Of a stretch of 64,000 nt of DNA, positions 49,092-58,600 are shown piece after piece. This DNA is from an uncultured Enterocloster sp. (GTDB taxonomy: Bacteria; Bacillota; Clostridia; Lachnospirales; Lachnospiraceae). A model generated the notes under the pieces. It did no database searches. It was not told where the DNA came from and worked only from the letters and a program-made list of their open reading frames with translations. Numbering within the stretch: the stretch's first letter is position 1; the number at the start of each line of letters is the position of its first letter. The stretch lies in NCBI GenBank assembly GCA_944384065.1, contig CALWRY010000002.1, positions 62,001 through 126,000 of the forward strand. Reading direction: 5' to 3'. Position numbers and translations under genes: made by a program.

Positions 49092-50774
49092 ATGGACGGA
49101 AGAAGACGGGGGCCGGGATGCGCGGTGTGGCTGCTTTTGGCGGTTGTCCTTCTGGGAGCGATTGCTGGGGGGCTTGGATGGATCTATGTAAAAAAATATA
49201 TGCCTACCAGCGAGCTGGCGGATAAAAGCCAGATTTTCGGGGTCAGCGGGGATCAGGTGGCGCTGATTCTTGACAACGAGCTTCAGGAGGAGCAGGGCAT
49301 CTACGCGGACGGGCAGGTATATCTGCCGGTGGAGTGGGTGAACAGCCATCTCAACCAGAGATTTTACTGGGATGCAGGGGAAGAGCTTCTGGTTTACGCC
49401 CTTCCGGACACGATTGTATACGCGGATGCGTCCACAGAGGGAGAGAGCGGCCCCCTCCTTCGGATAGGCGCCCAGGGTGCCTACCTCTCCCTGGGCCTTG
49501 TGACGGGTTATACGGATATACGGGCCCAGGCCTTTGCCACCAGCCAGATCAAGCGGGTGTTCATTGACACGCTGTGGGAGCCCTTTGAGGAGGCCGCTGT
49601 GCGCAGGGAAGGCATGGTACGGGAGCGGGGAGGCGTGAAAAGCCCGGTGATCACCCAGGTGAGCGAGGGGGATACGCTGCGTATCCTGTCCTCCATGGAA
49701 AAATGGTCCCTGGTGCGGACAGAGGACGGATACCTGGGATATATTGAGAACCGCAGGCTGGGAGAGAGAGGCAGCCGGACCCCGGTGAGCAGCTTTACAC
49801 CCCCGGTATACACGAACCTATCCATGGATGAGAAGATCCGGCTGGGCTTCCATCAGGTGACAACGCGGGAGGCCAATGGGACGCTGGAGGAATACGCGGC
49901 CACAGCCCAGGGCATGAACGTGATTGTTCCCACCTGGTTTAATGTGACGGACAGCGACGGAACCTATACCTCCCTGGCGGATAAGGAGTATGTGGACAAG
50001 GCCCATGAGATGGGACTCCAGGTCTGGGCCATGGTGGAGAATGTGAGCACAGACGAGAGCGTTAAGAACCTGGATACAAAGGAGCTCATGTCGTCCACCT
50101 CGAAGCGGCGCAGCCTGATAGAGAACCTGATGCAGGAGGCAAAGACCTATGGATTTGACGGGTTTAACCTGGATTTTGAGAGCCTGCGCGCAGAGGCTGG
50201 CCCCCATTATGTACAGTTTATCCGGGAGCTGTCCGTGTCCTGCCGGAGGGAAGGGCTGGTGCTCTCCATCGATAATTATGTTCCCTCGGATTATACTTCC
50301 TTCTATAACCGGAAAGAGCAGGGAACCGTGGCGGATTATGTGATCGTTATGGGGTATGACGAGCACTACGCGGGCGGCGATCCGGGCTCTGTGGCCTCCA
50401 TCGGCTATGTGCAGGATGGAATCGAGAATACGTTAAAGGAAGTTCCCAGGGAAAAGGTAATCAACAGTGTGCCCTTCTATACCCGGGTTTGGACCGAAGC
50501 TGAGGGAGCGGTTACGTCCAGGGCTTACGGAATAGCAAATGCCAAGGCCTGGGTGGAGGAAAATGATGTGGAGCTTGCCTGGCAGGAGGATTTGGGCCAG
50601 TATTACGGGGAGACGGAAAATGAGAGCGGACGGCAGCGCATCTGGATGGAGGAGGAGCGCTCCCTTGGACTTAAGGTGGATCTGATCAATCAGTATGATC
50701 TGGCGGGAGTGGCCTGCTGGAAGCTTGGATTTGAGACAGAAGATATATGGGAGATTATCTCCCAGGTAAAGTGA
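49092..50774 (+). CDS. Membrane-anchored GH18 glycoside hydrolase
   Basis: 560 residues. An uncleaved N-terminal membrane helix (about 10-35) is followed by a copper-amine-oxidase-N-like domain (about 55-120: GIYADGQVYLPVEWVNSHLN), an SH3-like segment (about 195-235: LRILSSMEKWSLVRTEDGYL) and a GH18 barrel from about 255. The active-site motif is GFDGFNLDFE with Glu363 as the proton donor; VMGYDEHY and WEL-like late motifs are also present. Such proteins cleave N-acetylglucosamine bonds, often in peptidoglycan, and resemble the YaaH/YdhD group of Bacillus. ATG at 49092 after GGAGGAAG. First of three envelope genes in a row. Confidence 0.88.
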   Translation: MDGRRRGPGCAVWLLLAVVLLGAIAGGLGWIYVKKYMPTSELADKSQIFGVSGDQVALILDNELQEEQGIYADGQVYLPVEWVNSHLNQRFYWDAGEELLVYALPDTIVYADASTEGESGPLLRIGAQGAYLSLGLVTGYTDIRAQAFATSQIKRVFIDTLWEPFEEAAVRREGMVRERGGVKSPVITQVSEGDTLRILSSMEKWSLVRTEDGYLGYIENRRLGERGSRTPVSSFTPPVYTNLSMDEKIRLGFHQVTTREANGTLEEYAATAQGMNVIVPTWFNVTDSDGTYTSLADKEYVDKAHEMGLQVWAMVENVSTDESVKNLDTKELMSSTSKRRSLIENLMQEAKTYGFDGFNLDFESLRAEAGPHYVQFIRELSVSCRREGLVLSIDNYVPSDYTSFYNRKEQGTVADYVIVMGYDEHYAGGDPGSVASIGYVQDGIENTLKEVPREKVINSVPFYTRVWTEAEGAVTSRAYGIANAKAWVEENDVELAWQEDLGQYYGETENESGRQRIWMEEERSLGLKVDLINQYDLAGVACWKLGFETEDIWEIISQVK

Positions 50775-50845
50775 CAGCGGGCAGCTGTCCGGCCGGGAGG
50801 GCGCGGGCTGCCGGAAAGCTGCGGGAATCAGGAATCGGGGGATGG

Positions 50846-52306
50846 ATGCATATGAAGCTTGGAAGATGGATTGCGGGAGTTTTAGCGGCAGGCCTCTGCC
50901 TGGGGGCGGCGGGCTGCAGCGGCGGAAAGGACGCAGGGCGGGAGCCCGATACCTCGGCAGCGGGGCCGAATCAGACCCAGAGACCGGAGGAGACAAAGAA
51001 GCCCACGCTGCCCCAGCCGGAGGAAATAGATCCGTTTCCCCAGGAGCCGGAGGAGCCGCTGGAGAAGCTTAAGGGCGGCAACCGGATTGTGATTATGACG
51101 GATATCCACTATCTCTCCCCGGGCCTTACGGATATGGGATCCGGTTTTCAGAATATGGTGGAGCACGGGGACGGAAAGCTGACAAACTATATCTGGGAGA
51201 TCACGGACGCGGCCTTTGAGCAGATACAGCTTCTCTCCCCGGATGTGCTGATTATCACAGGGGATTTGACGCTGGAGGGGGAGCGGGAGAGCCATGAAGC
51301 CCTGGCAAGAAAACTTGACGAGGTGCAGAAGAACGGCATCGATGTGGTAGTGCTTCCGGGAAATCATGACATCAATAATCCCAGCGCATCCTCCTACGAG
51401 GGATCCGCGCGGCGTCCAACCGAGCAGGTGACTCCCGGGGAATTTGCCGAGATTTATGAGGAATTTGGCTACGGACAGGCCTGGAGCCGGGATCCTTATT
51501 CCCTCAGCTATACATACGATCTGGACCCGTCCACCCGCCTTATGATGCTGGACAGCTGCCAATATGACAGGGGCAATAAGGTGGGCGGAATGATCAAGAC
51601 CGAAACCTATGAGTGGATAGAGGACCAGCTGGAGGAGTCCATGGAGGACGGCGTGTTCCTGCTTCCGGCAGCCCACCACAACCTTTTGGAGGAGAGCAAG
51701 GTCTACAGCGAGGACTGCACCATCGAGCACAGCGAGGAGCTGGTGGAGCTCTTGGAGAATTATAATATCCGGCTTTTTATCAGCGGCCATCTCCATGTCC
51801 AGCATTTTATGCAGCACATGGGAATCGGCATATGGGAAATTGTCACTAGCTCCCTGGCCACGCCGCCCTGCCAGTACGGCGTGCTGGAATATATGGACGA
51901 TGGCTCCTTTTCCTACCGCACCGAGCAGGTGGACATGGAAAAATGGGCCAGGAAGTATCATGTGGAGGATGAGAATCTTCTGAATTTTAATACATACAGT
52001 CCAATGACACTGAAACGGATTTTCTATAATCAGGCCTACGACGCCATGAAGGATTCCCGGGAGGAAGAGACAGGAAGCCTTTTCGTGGAGCTCACAGAGG
52101 AGGAGAAGGAGCAGATGTCCCTTGTCTACGGGGAGCTGAGCGCAGCCTACTACGCAGGCAAGGCCTATGAGGTGGCGGAGGAGATCGTGGAGGAGCCGGG
52201 ATACGGCATGTGGAGGCAGTACTGCTATCCGGCCATTCTCTACCAATACCTGGAGTGCATTGTGGAGGACGGTGTCAGGGATTACAATTATCTCAGTCAG
52301 GATTAG
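50846..52306 (+). CDS. Metallophosphoesterase lipoprotein
   Basis: About 486 residues. Signal peptide with lipobox LGAAGC, then a Pro/Glu-rich linker to about residue 65. The calcineurin-like domain shows the five metal blocks MTDIHYL, TGDLTLEG, LPGNHDIN, AAHHN and SGHLHVQH, binding two metal ions on the outer face of the membrane. The C-terminal 130 residues are helical and lie outside the core domain. Two starts, ATG at 50846 and 50852, share the GGGGG ribosome site; the difference is two residues. The substrate could be a nucleotide, a wall polymer or a sugar phosphate. It sits between two peptidoglycan-related genes. Confidence 0.88.
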   Translation: MHMKLGRWIAGVLAAGLCLGAAGCSGGKDAGREPDTSAAGPNQTQRPEETKKPTLPQPEEIDPFPQEPEEPLEKLKGGNRIVIMTDIHYLSPGLTDMGSGFQNMVEHGDGKLTNYIWEITDAAFEQIQLLSPDVLIITGDLTLEGERESHEALARKLDEVQKNGIDVVVLPGNHDINNPSASSYEGSARRPTEQVTPGEFAEIYEEFGYGQAWSRDPYSLSYTYDLDPSTRLMMLDSCQYDRGNKVGGMIKTETYEWIEDQLEESMEDGVFLLPAAHHNLLEESKVYSEDCTIEHSEELVELLENYNIRLFISGHLHVQHFMQHMGIGIWEIVTSSLATPPCQYGVLEYMDDGSFSYRTEQVDMEKWARKYHVEDENLLNFNTYSPMTLKRIFYNQAYDAMKDSREEETGSLFVELTEEEKEQMSLVYGELSAAYYAGKAYEVAEEIVEEPGYGMWRQYCYPAILYQYLECIVEDGVRDYNYLSQD

Positions 52307-52379
52307 AGAAGGTTTCTGCCAGTCATTTCCGGAAAAGGGCTGAATATATTGAAACAAAGAGCTTTGGAGCGATCCGCCT

Positions 52380-53099
52380 ATGAGACAATCTGTGTGGCAG
52401 ACTGGTATGGGACTGCTGCTGCTCTTTGTTGTGACTCTGCTTTCCTGGCATACGGGGAGCCTGGCGGCCCAGGGATTTGGACAGATGCGGGAGGAGCCAA
52501 AGAAGCGGCCGGTGGTAGTCCTGGACGCCGGGCATGGGGGAAAGGATCCAGGTAAGGTTGGCGTGGACGGCCAGCTTGAAAAGGATATCAATCTGGATAT
52601 TGTAAAGCGGCTTAAATATTACCTGGAGGCCTCCGACGTGGAGGTAGTGCTCACCAGGGACGGCGACAAGGGACTCTATTCCGCCGGGGACAGCAAAAAG
52701 AAGATGGCGGACATGAAAAAGCGGTGCGAGATCATCGAGGAGGCGAATCCGGATCTGGTGGTCAGCATCCACCAGAACAGCTATCCGGATTCCGATGTGT
52801 CCGGGGGCCAGGTATTTTATTACAATGCCTCTGAGAAGGGGAAACTCCTGGCGGAGATCCTGCAGAGGCGGTTCGACTATGTCCTGGGCGGGGAGAACCG
52901 CCGGCAGGCCAAGGCAAACGGAAACTACTATCTTCTGCTCCATGTGAAAGAGCCTATTGTCATCGTGGAGTGCGGGTTTTTGAGCAACGCACGGGAGGCA
53001 AAGCGGCTGGCCCAGGAGGCGTATCAGGACCGTCTGGCCTGGAGCCTCCATATGGGCATTATGGAGTATCTGAATGAGGAGGGGAACGCAGACTTGTAG
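52380..53099 (+). CDS. cwlD: N-acetylmuramoyl-L-alanine amidase, CwlD-like
   Basis: 239 residues, one N-terminal membrane/signal segment and an Amidase_3 domain. Zinc ligands are in VVLDAGHGGKDPG (His), a Glu in the QLEKDINL region and SIHQNSY (His); the catalytic Glu is in IVIVECGFLSN. The length and N-terminus fit CwlD, which with PdaA makes muramic-delta-lactam in spore cortex; other small amidases of this fold cannot be excluded. It starts 73 bp after the phosphoesterase gene with GGAGCG upstream. The last gene before tRNA-Gly on the opposite strand. Confidence 0.8.
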   Translation: MRQSVWQTGMGLLLLFVVTLLSWHTGSLAAQGFGQMREEPKKRPVVVLDAGHGGKDPGKVGVDGQLEKDINLDIVKRLKYYLEASDVEVVLTRDGDKGLYSAGDSKKKMADMKKRCEIIEEANPDLVVSIHQNSYPDSDVSGGQVFYYNASEKGKLLAEILQRRFDYVLGGENRRQAKANGNYYLLLHVKEPIVIVECGFLSNAREAKRLAQEAYQDRLAWSLHMGIMEYLNEEGNADL

Positions 53100-53146
53100 T
53101 ACACGGTAGTAAAAACTGTATGCAGGCGTGTGCAGATACAAGACGG

Positions 53147-53188
53147 AAAAAGGCTGGAAAATCCTTGCAATAACAAGGTTCTCCAGCC
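53147..53188 (-). terminator. Terminator downstream of tRNA-Gly
   Basis: GGCTGGA (plus 53152-53158) and TCCAGCC (53182-53188) form the outer stem, with CCTTG/CAAGG nested inside. On the minus strand the stem is followed by TTTTT (A run at 53147-53151), so it terminates the tRNA transcript. Confidence 0.75.
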
Positions 53189-53198
53189 ATTAAAAAAG

Positions 53199-53270
53199 AG
53201 CGCGAGACGGGATTCGAACCCGCGGCCCCCACCTTGGCAAGGTGGTGCTCCACCCCTGAGCCACTCGCGC
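53199..53270 (-). tRNA. tRNA-Gly (anticodon GCC)
   Basis: Acceptor stem GCGCGAG (5' end at 53270) pairs with CTCGCGC; D arm GGCTCAGGGGTGGAGC, anticodon arm CCACCTTGCCAAGGTGG with GCC in the loop, and T arm CGCGGGTTCGAATCCCG. The 3' CCA is not encoded. Confidence 0.96.
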
Positions 53271-53348
53271 ACAGCAGATTTTCACTGACGAAAGTTATTA
53301 TAATAAAAAAAGGCAGGAATGTCAAGGGAAAATCAATAAATAACAGGA

Positions 53349-54854
53349 TTACTGCGTGGAGCGCTGGGAAAGGACATTGATCAGGCGATCAATTTCTTTT
53401 AATGTTTCTTCTTTTGTATAAATGAGTTTTGAATCTGCCAAATATTCATAAAAATCATTAAAAGCCTCCATCAGTGTTAGCTCGGCTGTTCTTACATATT
53501 CCCAGGGCGAGTCCTGTGTCTCCGGGGAGCAGAAATAAAGATAAGAATGTTCTGCAAGAGTTAGAGAAAACTGTTCTGGAAGAGGGAGGATAAAAGGGTT
53601 GGCAATTCGCAGGTAGATTGTGTCATATTTGCAGTGCCAATACAATTTTCTCAGTATATGAATCCTTTCCGCTATTTCAAGTGCGGCGGAGACGGAGCTA
53701 GGAAGCTCCCAGATACGTCCATGATCAGCAAAATCCATTAGTCCCGCTTGGCTGAAGATGCAGGAAAGCCGTTTCGAATCGGAAAGCCGCTGTCCTTTGA
53801 CGGACATAAAATGCAAGAGCGCATCCCGCTCAGAAACTCCCGCGCGGATGCAGTGCTGCACGGCTGTTTCATCCAAAAAAACCGAGAGATAGGGCTGGTA
53901 TCGCAGCATACGAAGTTTGCAGGAGGAGACGTCCTTTTCTGTCCATTCATTGACCGCAGCTGGGGAAAAGGTAAAGCGTGAGAGAAAGATATGAGACTGC
54001 TTCCAGGAGGCATAAAATAATTCCTTGAAGTAGGTAACAGCAGAAGCCGCCGTAAAAGGCAGTACGTTTTCACCATCTGCCGAGATAAGAAGCACGATTT
54101 GGTTACATACAATCCAATAAGGGAAGGCATATGGAAGAGCAGAGGACAGTAGTTCATGGGAGTAAAATAAGCGCGCTTCATAATTCTGCGGCTGAATAAC
54201 CGCATGGGGCAGAAGGGCAGAAAGAATTTCCAGGTTGGTAAGAGGAGACGAAGAGAACCCGGGTGCTTTTAGAAGCGGTGTAATGTGCCAAATTTTAAAT
54301 GACCGGCATCCCTTCTCATGAAGAGCCGGATGATTTAAAATATATTGTATAAGAGGAAAATTGCCTGGGACATTTATCAACAGGGTGGCCTCACCCTGTG
54401 CGCAGGCATGGAATAGGAGCGAGGAAAATAAAAGGGCAAGACGGCTCCGACCGCAAATGGGTTTTTCCTCCATATGGGAATAGATGTTGGGCGATTTAGA
54501 AACAGCAGAATTCGCCCAATTCGCAGAAGATAGTTCCAAAAATGGAGGAGGGGTGGTAAAAGAAGCCGACAAAGCGGGTACGGATTTCAACATATGGAGT
54601 ATATAATTTCTTTGCCGGTGAATACTTTCGCCGGTTTTTTCTATTTCATATAATTCACGCAGCTCCGTCTCTTCTGCGGCGGAGAGCTTTAATATGGGGA
54701 GAAGTTTGTTTAAAAACTCTTCTGTAAGTGCCCTGTCTCCGGATAAAACCTTTTGCAAGGTTGTACGGTTGACGTTTGCCAGGGAAGCGGCCTTGTAGAT
54801 GGTGTAGCCGCATTCGGAAATATATGTTCGCAGAAGCGCTCCAAGATCTTTCAT
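53349..54854 (-). CDS. HTH transcriptional regulator, divergent from the T7SS locus
   Basis: About 501 residues. The N-terminal 65 residues form an XRE-like helix-turn-helix (LGALLRTYISECGYTIYKAA, NVNRTTLQKVLSGDRALTEE, FLNKLLPILKLS). The remaining 430 residues are not recognised; they have no membrane segment and contain several aromatic-rich stretches, perhaps a ligand or protein-interaction domain. The start is uncertain: ATG at 54854 (AAAGGATCC upstream) or a GTG at 54899. It faces the T7SS promoter, separated by about 210 bp with TGTCACAT repeats, so regulation of that locus is likely. Codon use is more AT-rich than in the neighbouring metabolic genes. Confidence 0.75.
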   Translation of the reverse strand: MKDLGALLRTYISECGYTIYKAASLANVNRTTLQKVLSGDRALTEEFLNKLLPILKLSAAEETELRELYEIEKTGESIHRQRNYILHMLKSVPALSASFTTPPPFLELSSANWANSAVSKSPNIYSHMEEKPICGRSRLALLFSSLLFHACAQGEATLLINVPGNFPLIQYILNHPALHEKGCRSFKIWHITPLLKAPGFSSSPLTNLEILSALLPHAVIQPQNYEARLFYSHELLSSALPYAFPYWIVCNQIVLLISADGENVLPFTAASAVTYFKELFYASWKQSHIFLSRFTFSPAAVNEWTEKDVSSCKLRMLRYQPYLSVFLDETAVQHCIRAGVSERDALLHFMSVKGQRLSDSKRLSCIFSQAGLMDFADHGRIWELPSSVSAALEIAERIHILRKLYWHCKYDTIYLRIANPFILPLPEQFSLTLAEHSYLYFCSPETQDSPWEYVRTAELTLMEAFNDFYEYLADSKLIYTKEETLKEIDRLINVLSQRSTQ

Positions 54855-54981
54855 TTCTATAACGGATCCTTTCGTTTTTCTGACTCTATTTAGTATCACA
54901 AATTTTAAAGCGTGTCAATGGATTGCCAGCAAATTAGAGCCCCATTTCGCAGGCCATTTCAGATGGATTCTTAAATATACA

Positions 54982-55030
54982 TGTCACATTTTTTGTCACA
55001 TATTGTCAAAACATTCCTGCCTATTATAAT
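54982..55030 (+). promoter_or_regulatory. T7SS promoter with TGTCACAT direct repeats
   Basis: TTGTCA (55003-55008), 16 bp, TATAAT (55025-55030), about 37 bp ahead of the first T7SS gene. TGTCACAT occurs at 54982-54989 and 54994-55001, and TGTCA again at 55004-55008 overlapping the -35. These short direct repeats are candidate sites for the divergent HTH regulator. Confidence 0.6.
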
Positions 55031-55066
55031 TACAAAAGAAGAATAAGGTATTAGGAATGTATACAT

Positions 55067-55621
55067 ATGGCAGAATGGATAGTTGTGATTTTGCTGCTGG
55101 CGGCAATGGTAGGCGGTATCATGGTATTAATCGGCAGATGGAGCAGGGAAAGGAAAAGCCAAAGGCAGTTTCACGAGGAACAGCTTAAGATGCAGATTTT
55201 AAACCAATCGCTAAAAAATAGTATAAGCAAAGAAGAAATCCATGCGGTTGGGGATGAAAGGGAAAAAAGGAAAGAATGCGGGAAGAAGATGCTGCGTATT
55301 CTGCTGAGCAGCGAGGAAAGGACAAGGGAATATGTTCTGGATCCTGAAGATCATCCCATATTGGGCAGTCAAAAGGACTGTACTCTTTTGCTTCGCGGGA
55401 CGGGAATAGGAAACAGACAGTGCGAGTTTTTTGTATACCACGGTGATATATATGTAAAAAATCTTAATGCTCTGAATAATACGGTTATCCTCAGGAAAAA
55501 CAAGCGTGCCAGAGTGGATAACATGGGGATACGAATTTGCTCAGGGGATAGAATTTTGGCCGGATCCTGCATGATGCAGATAGATTTGCTGGATTTAACC
55601 GGAAGAATTGTTCAAAACTAG
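55067..55621 (+). CDS. Membrane-anchored FHA-like protein of the T7SS locus
   Basis: 184 residues. One N-terminal membrane helix (3-23: WIVVILLLAAMVGGIMVLIG), a basic/coiled segment (25-75) and a C-terminal FHA-like fold (about 85-180: MLRILLSSEERTREYVLDPE, HPILGSQKDCTLLL, GIGNRQCEFFVYHGDIYVKN, NNTVILRKNKRARV). The usual FHA SxxH is replaced by GNRQCEF, so phosphothreonine binding is uncertain. It is the first gene of the T7SS operon, 12 bp before essC. No EssB pseudokinase gene is present, and this membrane protein may take its place beside EssC. Confidence 0.72.
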   Translation: MAEWIVVILLLAAMVGGIMVLIGRWSRERKSQRQFHEEQLKMQILNQSLKNSISKEEIHAVGDEREKRKECGKKMLRILLSSEERTREYVLDPEDHPILGSQKDCTLLLRGTGIGNRQCEFFVYHGDIYVKNLNALNNTVILRKNKRARVDNMGIRICSGDRILAGSCMMQIDLLDLTGRIVQN

Positions 55622-55633
55622 GGGGAGAAGAAT

Positions 55634-58600
55634 ATGCGGCTTGTGCTTTCAATTTATACGCCTCACGCATTTAAGGAAGTGTTGCTGCCATCGGCAGACA
55701 ATACGGATTTCGCAGTAAATTTATCAAGGAATGTCTACGGGCTTAAGGAAGATCTGCCGCTTCGTCTGGAGGCACTGAATCATCAGTGGAAATTTAAGAG
55801 CAGTAAATATTATACGGTATCAGGGCTGAACGGGCGGGAAGCTTTGGCCTGCGGGGATGTACTGACGATCACAAGCATTCTTCAGGAAAAGGTTGCTGTG
55901 GTGGTGACGGAGGAGAAGGAGCCGTTTTCCGTATTTAATAAATATGATATCTCCTACTTGAAGCAAATTACCATTGGGACCGATAAAGATAATCTGATTC
56001 GCTATCAGATGCTGTCCCTTGTTTCGCGCCGGCATGCGATTCTTAAGAAAAGAGGAGAGGAATGGATATTAGAGGATACCAGCTCCAACGGCGTGTTTCT
56101 CAACGACAAGCGGATGCAGGGAAGCATCTGTCTGCAGGTGGGGGACTGCATCAGCATTTATGGCCTGAAGATTGTATATTTGGGAAATAAAATTGCCATC
56201 CACAGCGGATGGAGCCCTGTTGCGGTAGATGACAGCATTCTTCCCATGCATCATTTTGCGTCAAGCGGATCGGTGAAAGGAGAAAAGGAAAGCAGACGGC
56301 CGAAACAATATTTTAACCGGTCCCCACGCAATATGATAAATCTGGATACGGAGCCTATCGAGATAGAGGCGCCGCCGGCTCCACGCTCCAACATGGAAAA
56401 ACCGCTTTTTCTGATTATTGGACCATCCTTTACGATGGCGATTCCTATGCTTCTGGGAACCATGCTGACAATTTATAGTTCTCAGGGAGGGCAGAGCTCC
56501 CGCGCATTTATGTATACCGGCATTATTACTGTAATCGGATCTGCTGTTTTGGGAGTATTTTGGGCTCTGGTTAATTTGAATTATGCCAAGAGAACCACAC
56601 AGGAGGAGGAAAAGAAGCGGTTTGAGGCGTACAGCCAGTATTTATTAAAAAAGGTCGAGGAGATACGGCAGAAATATGAGGAAAGCAGAAAGGGCCTCCT
56701 GGAGATGTATCCGCCGGCTGAGGTATGTCTGACCTATGGCAGGAACAGTGTGTCCCTCTGGGAGAGAAATAAAAATCATAAGGACTTTTTAGAGCATCGC
56801 CTTGGGCTGGGGACGATTCCCTTTCAGGCTCCGATTCAGGTGCCCAAGGAACGCTTTACACTGGTTGACGACAGGCTGGCGGGCCAGCCTTCGGCAATCC
56901 GTAAAGAATATGAAAATCTTTTGGATGTTCCTGTGCGTGTAAACCTGATGGAACATCGGCTGATTGGCCTGCTGGGAGACGGAAACATGACAAGGATCCT
57001 TAATGTCATGCATATTCTTTCCGCTCAGATAGCGGCGAGCACCTGCTATACAGATGTAAAACTGGTATACATCTATGACGGTCGCTTTGACCAGGAGGAA
57101 TGGAGCTTTGCAAAATGGCTGCCTCATGTGTGGTCAGAGGACAGAAAGGTGCGCTATGTGGCTTCCAACAAGGAGGAAATAAGCGATGTATTTTATGAGC
57201 TGGTAAAGATTTTCCGGATCCGGACGGAGGAGCAGAGAAGCCGTTCCAGTCAGAAAGTTGTGCCAAAGCCCTATTATATTATGTTTATATCGGATCCGTC
57301 CCTGCTTGAGGGGGAACTGATTGCTAAGTATATTTTTGAATGTCAGTCTGAGACAGGGCTTACAACGATTATTATGGCGCAGGATCACGAACAGCTGCCA
57401 AATGCTTGCGAGTATATTATCGAGGACAGCGAGACGTTCAGCGGCTGCTATGAGGTGACGGACGCGAGACGCCAGGAGGTGGTATTTGACAGGGTAGACA
57501 ACAACGATCTTGAAAAATTTTCCAGACGGCTGTTTGGAATTGAAGTAAAAGAAATTGAAAAAGGGGGAGACATCCCAAACTCACTCACCTTTTTTGACAT
57601 GTACCAGATAAACCGGCCGGAGGAGCTGAACGTTCAGGAACGGTGGAAGAAAAGCCGAAACTATGAGACTATGCGTGTCCCTGTGGGTGCCAAGGCCGGA
57701 GGTGAGCTCTGCTGCCTGGATATTCATGAAAAATATCATGGCCCCCATGGCCTTGTGGCGGGAACCACAGGATCGGGAAAATCAGAGACGCTTCAGACCT
57801 ATATCTTATCGCTTGCGGTAAATTTCAGCCCGGACGACGTGAATTTTTTTGTCATCGATTATAAGGGAGGCGGCATGGCGAATCTCTTTGAGGGCATGCC
57901 CCATATGATTGGCCAGATATCGAATCTGTCCGGAAGTCAGGTTCAGAGGGCCATGGTGTCTATTAAGAGCGAAAATAAACGCCGCCAAAGGATATTTAAT
58001 GAAAATAACGTAAATAACATCAACGCCTATACCAGACTTTATAAGAGCGGGGAAATACGTCAGCCGGTTCCTCACTTGTTTATCATTATCGATGAGTTTG
58101 CCGAGCTAAAACGGGAAGAATCGGATTTTATGAAAGAGCTTATCAGTGTGGCTCAGGTTGGACGAAGTTTGGGAGTCCATCTAATCCTCGCTACCCAAAA
58201 GCCCAGCGGAACCGTGGACGACAATATCTGGAGCAATTCCAAGTTTCGTCTCTGCCTGCGAGTGCAGGATCGCCAGGACAGCAATGATATGCTTCATAAG
58301 CCGGATGCGGCCTATATTACTCAGGCCGGGCGCTGTTACCTCCAGGTAGGAAACGACGAGCTGTATGAGCTGTTTCAGTCGGCCTGGAGCGGAGCGCCCT
58401 ATGATGAGGATGGAGATACACAGAAGAATGAGATTGCCGCTATGATTTCACTGACCGGGCACGCGGCGCTGACCGGGAGCAGCCAGAAGCGGAAACGCCA
58501 GGCACAGCGCCGCTTCACATGGATTTACAATTTAATGCAGATGATGCAGCAGGCCGCATCGGACGAGGGCATTACTATAAAAGAGCTTGCATCATATTCA

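Noticed and set aside
50882..52591. Long minus-strand reading frame (569 codons)
   Set aside because: Antisense to the metallophosphoesterase gene whose five metal motifs are clear; no start signal.
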